Source: Penaeus vannamei (lineage: Eukaryota; Arthropoda; Malacostraca; Decapoda; Penaeidae). From it: a stretch of DNA of 10,000 bases. Under the pieces are notes generated by a model. That model did no database searches. It was not told where the DNA came from and saw only the letters and a list, made by a program, of their open reading frames with translations. Positions 8,558-10,000 of this stretch are shown here, in pieces. The stretch covers positions 28,978,410 to 28,988,409 of the forward strand of contig NC_091574.1 of assembly GCF_042767895.1 (NCBI RefSeq). Reading direction: 5' to 3'. The position numbers and the translations under genes are program-made. Within the stretch, counting starts at the first letter, position 1. Every line of letters begins with the position of its first letter.

Positions 8558-8992
8558 TACAAAACGATAAAATAAGTAATACAAATTCATAATAGGAAAA
8601 AAAATGACCTGGCAGAAGAAGGTCGTGTCATGTCACTGACATCATAAGATTGAAATTATTTTGTCCTAAATATAAGATTAAGACGGGATATAAATGAGAC
8701 GTCGTTGATGCTCATAATACACTATTGTATTATAACTGGACAACTAAGTTATCTTTATATATGCATATACACATGGATTGATTCAAGGAATACAATATTT
8801 ATATATTTATATTTCAGGACATTATCATATCGGAGACAGAAACTAACATTTCATGGTCCGGCAAAGGGAAAAAATATGAGTGAAATTCCAAATATATCCT
8901 AGTTTAGGAACCCATTCTAGCTGTCTTTTAGGCAGGCATTTCCGATTGCTCGTATACTGTGTGTTACATATGGCTGAGGAGCCGAGCGCCGT

Positions 8993-9099
8993 CTAGGGCT
9001 GGTCGACGGAGGCGCCGCGGCGGAGGCGGGCGAAGTCCTCGAACTCCAGGTCCTCGCCGCCCGTGTAGGTGGTGTCAGAAGGAGCCTTGGTTGAGCCAC
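8993..9099 (-). CDS. Arrestin, last coding exon (C-terminal tail)
   Basis: This final coding exon of the arrestin gene runs from the acceptor CAG at 9102-9100 to the stop TAG at 8995-8993. Two bases complete the glycine codon split by the preceding phase-1 intron; 34 further codons follow. The tail reads TGGEDLEFEDFARLRRG and ends ASVDQP. Family knowledge: FxxFxxxR in arrestin tails docks on the beta2-adaptin appendage of AP2, and the Arg of FAR belongs to the polar core that keeps arrestin inactive until it meets a phosphorylated receptor. Both are present (visible residues F163, F166, R168, R170, counting from base 10000). No canonical clathrin box (L-hydrophobic-x-hydrophobic-acid) is seen, so any endocytic role would rely on AP2. 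High GC in the exon contrasts with AT-rich introns. Confidence 0.92.
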
Positions 9100-9291
9100 C
9101 TGCACGCACATAGGCAGCATTAAGATTTTTTTAAAATGTCAGACGTACATTAGGAATATATAACATCAGCTGTAGGATAGCATTTCTTGGGAAATATGTG
9201 AATTAAAAAGGGAAATCTGCATTAGCTCCGGAATTCTGGTATAATGGGATCTTAGTATTAGAAGGGGAGAGCGAGGGCGTGGCCTACTCAC

Positions 9292-9460
9292 CAGACACGG
9301 GGTGCATGAGCTTGAAGGGCAGGTCGGCAGTCAGGTCGCCGCCGATAGCACCGCAGTTGAGCTTGACGCGCATGGAGTAGGACACGATGATACCGCAGGC
9401 GTCGTTGACGTTCCTGCCGGCGGCCACGACGGTGGAGGAGGCCAGGTTGGCGTCCGTGTC
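9292..9460 (-). CDS. Arrestin, internal exon (C-domain, lariat-loop end)
   Basis: This 169-base exon is bounded by an acceptor (CTCTAG before 9460) and a GTGAGT donor at 9291-9286. It encodes 56 residues plus the first base of a glycine codon, so the following intron (9291-9100, 192 bases) is phase 1. Visible sequence includes NLASSTVV, ACGIIVSYSMRVKLNCG and DLPFKLMHP, all hallmarks of the arrestin C-domain beta sandwich. The third residue, Asp (visible residue 90), lies seven after the Asp of ALDG in the preceding exon. That spacing matches the two lariat-loop polar-core aspartates of vertebrate arrestins (Asp296 and Asp303 in bovine rod arrestin). Confidence 0.94.
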
Positions 9461-9594
9461 CTAGAGGACGATCGGTGGTTAAAGAGATTCGGTATTTATA
9501 TCGGATCCCGTGGCTTTTTGCGTGCAACCGGTTGGGAAATGTCATGACTTTGGAAACGGGAAATATTGGAATACTCAGCAGACATATTTTTTAC

Positions 9595-9726
9595 CTTCAG
9601 CTTGCCGTCGAGAGCAATGCCTGACTTGCTCTTGTTGGAGGAGGCAAGAGGCGTCATGTTGAAGTTCTTCTGGAGGTTGCAGCCTGGGGTGATGGGGCAG
9701 CCCTCCTTCGACTCCAGAGATGCCAC
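9595..9726 (-). CDS. Arrestin, internal exon (C-domain)
   Basis: This 132-base, 44-codon phase-0 exon lies between an acceptor ending GTAG at 9727 and a GTAAAA donor at 9594. The introns on either side are 145 bases (9871-9727) and 134 bases (9594-9461), and both are phase 0. It reads VASLESKEGCPITPGCNLQK, then a loop NKSKSG and IALDGKLK. ESKEGCPI.PG and GIALDG are strongly conserved in arrestins from insects to mammals. The Asp of ALDG (visible residue 83) is the first polar-core aspartate of the lariat loop. The final codons KLK join without frame disturbance to DTDANL of the next exon. Confidence 0.94.
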
Positions 9727-9871
9727 CTACGGGAAGATGCAACAGGACTTTAATAACCAAGGGAATACAATAAGTACAGTTATACGTACTTAAATTTGTA
9801 TATCAACTTCCTTCCACTTTGCGAAGGACTAAATGTGCATAAGCCCTGATTTCCTCGGAGCGAGCGCTTAC

Positions 9872-10000
9872 TTCACGCGAGAACTGGTTGTTGGTCATGG
9901 TGATCTCGACGTGCTGGATGATGGAGCACTTGATGTTCTTGACGGTCTTCTTGCTGCCATTGTTGATGTTGATGGTAGCGTTGACCTGCTCGCCATGGTA
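9872..10000 (-). CDS. Arrestin, visual type (C-terminal domain start; partial at window edge)
   Basis: These 129 bases (43 codons) of an exon continue beyond base 10000 and end at a GTAAGC donor (9871-9866). It begins YHGEQVNATINI and includes KKTVKNIKCSIIQHVEITM, the opening strands of the arrestin C-domain. Arrestins bind phosphorylated, activated GPCRs (here most likely rhodopsin in photoreceptors) in the cytosol, block G-protein coupling and can direct internalisation. The four exons encode about 178 residues; arthropod arrestins are about 360-400 residues, so the N-domain and promoter lie to the right of the window. Residue choice (VKNIKC, ISYS-like strand, short tail with FEDFA) resembles insect visual arrestins, especially the Arr2 type, more than the non-visual beta-arrestin (kurtz) class. 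That subtype call is from memory and moderate in confidence. No frameshift or stop is seen, so the gene appears intact here. Confidence 0.92.

Larger units (their letters stand above)
8262..8992 (-). other. Probable arrestin 3' UTR
   Basis: This is non-coding DNA between the arrestin stop codon and the first downstream AATAAA. On the transcript strand it is U-rich, with a CU-rich stretch (complement of the GA-rich tract 8490-8557) and a perfect palindrome TGACGTCA at 8291-8298. Open frames here (for example 8296-8562, minus) are low-complexity Ser/Leu/Phe strings and are not credible genes. Assignment as UTR is inferred from position only. Confidence 0.4.

Noticed and set aside
8135..8590. 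Minus-strand 151-codon and 88-codon open frames
   Set aside because: Low-complexity Ser/Leu/Phe composition over a GA-rich tract in the probable arrestin 3' UTR, with no domain.
9288..9793. Other-frame and plus-strand open frames over the arrestin exons
   Set aside because: They are shadows of the high-GC arrestin exons; only the minus frame bounded by splice sites gives conserved arrestin sequence.

Overview
The window looks like nuclear DNA of an arthropod, most likely a decapod crustacean such as a penaeid shrimp. The basis is spliced coding exons with GT/AG introns of 130-195 bases, a visual-type arrestin gene, a decayed RTE/BovB-like LINE fragment, and a very high load of (CA)n, (TA)n and (GA)n repeats. 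The species call is inference; no diagnostic marker is present.

Layout, left to right. Positions 51-343 hold a broken fragment of a LINE reverse transcriptase, cut off by a compound (CA)n/(TA)n microsatellite at 346-682. Positions 683-1537 hold AT-rich DNA with no gene I can support, apart from a weak TATA-like element at 1276. Positions 1538-6907 form one continuous GC-rich, CpG-dense minisatellite built from two modules, a 33-base long unit (L) and a 21-base short unit (S) that is L without a 12-base cassette. By hand count, confirmed by the length arithmetic, it has 128 L and 54 S. The array ends abruptly on a (TG)n tract. Positions 6922-8255 are AT-rich intergenic DNA with purine-rich tracts, a diverged 79-base-offset duplication and two CRE-like sites.

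The right end (8993-10000, minus strand) carries the last four coding exons of an arrestin gene. They encode about 178 residues: the C-terminal domain and tail, including the polar-core aspartates and an AP2-binding motif. The gene continues beyond base 10000. Its 3' UTR probably runs leftward to a canonical AATAAA near 8256-8261.

The only supportable protein-coding gene is the arrestin. The array lies about 2.1 kb past its stop codon, and nothing links them functionally. The long open frames through the array follow from unit lengths divisible by three and a stop-poor unit, so I annotate it as a repeat and not as genes. Its two-module structure, variant linkage and nested higher-order duplications are the most notable things here.
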